The notes under the pieces were generated by a model. That model was not told the origin of the DNA. It did no database searches and worked only from the letters and a program-made list of their open reading frames with translations. The position numbers and the translations under genes were made by a program. Of a DNA stretch of 22,913 nucleotides, positions 22,903-22,913 are shown in pieces. The DNA lies in assembly GCA_964649665.1 (NCBI GenBank), contig CAZYPU010000014.1:1-22913 (forward strand), given 5' to 3'. Within the stretch, counting starts at the first letter, position 1, and the number at the start of each line of letters is the position of its first letter. The DNA comes from CAZYPU01 sp964649665. Its GTDB lineage: Bacteria; Omnitrophota; Gorgyraeia; JABMRN01; RBG-13-46-9.

Positions 22903-22913
22903 GTTCGTAACTT

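Overview
The window holds a gene-dense stretch of a bacterial chromosome. It reads as a Gram-negative-like, mostly uncultivated lineage. The G+C content looks moderate, and there are many signal peptides, an AsmA/DUF748-like membrane protein and several dispersed palindromic repeats. The gene content and style are compatible with the Omnitrophota/PVC area, but that placement is an impression and no marker phylogeny was run. All recognised genes lie on the + strand except one small exported protein at 18135-18554. I see no rRNA, tRNA, CRISPR array, prophage or transposase gene.

Region 1 (1-8229) is a classic information-processing and cell-envelope cluster: nrnA (5' truncated) - truB - ribF - rpsO - pnp - dut - ftsK - rodZ-like. 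Most junctions overlap or nearly touch. A good internal promoter and a strong Shine-Dalgarno drive rpsO-pnp, and an intrinsic terminator (8260-8285) closes the block. Region 2 (8318-10822) has rimO, a palindromic repeat element, then pgsA and pgpA (phosphatidylglycerol synthesis). Region 3 (10841-12479) is a single gene with a consensus sigma70 promoter. It encodes an exported BNR/propeller-type protein of unknown function, and a perfect 30-bp palindrome is embedded in frame in its coding sequence. Region 4 (12496-14855) is the fatty-acid operon fabG-acpP-fabF, with a strong promoter only a few bases from the fabG start and a hairpin terminator at the end. Region 5 (15081-18125) is polX, a small zinc-ribbon protein and an exported M48 metalloprotease carrying an internal duplication. 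The minus-strand small secreted protein converges on it. Region 6 (18865-22794) is a UvrD/PcrA-like helicase, a PF06262-type zincin, an AsmA/DUF748-like membrane protein and a PilZ protein.

The most distinctive content lies between and inside the genes rather than in a new enzymatic system. There are three related modular elements with TCATTGCGAG ends (9654-9776, 14876-15064, 18647-18809). Two of them are nearly identical, flanked by short direct repeats, and sit directly upstream of two DNA-repair genes (polX and the helicase), bringing a TTGACA hexamer at their right edge. There are also two palindromes that touch coding sequence: a 22-bp-arm hairpin at the start of truB and the 30-bp perfect palindrome inside the propeller gene. 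A further inverted repeat lies at the right edge of the window. I found no convincing undescribed defence or biosynthetic system. The less understood proteins are the propeller protein, the zinc-ribbon protein, the duplicated M48 protease and the minus-strand secreted protein.
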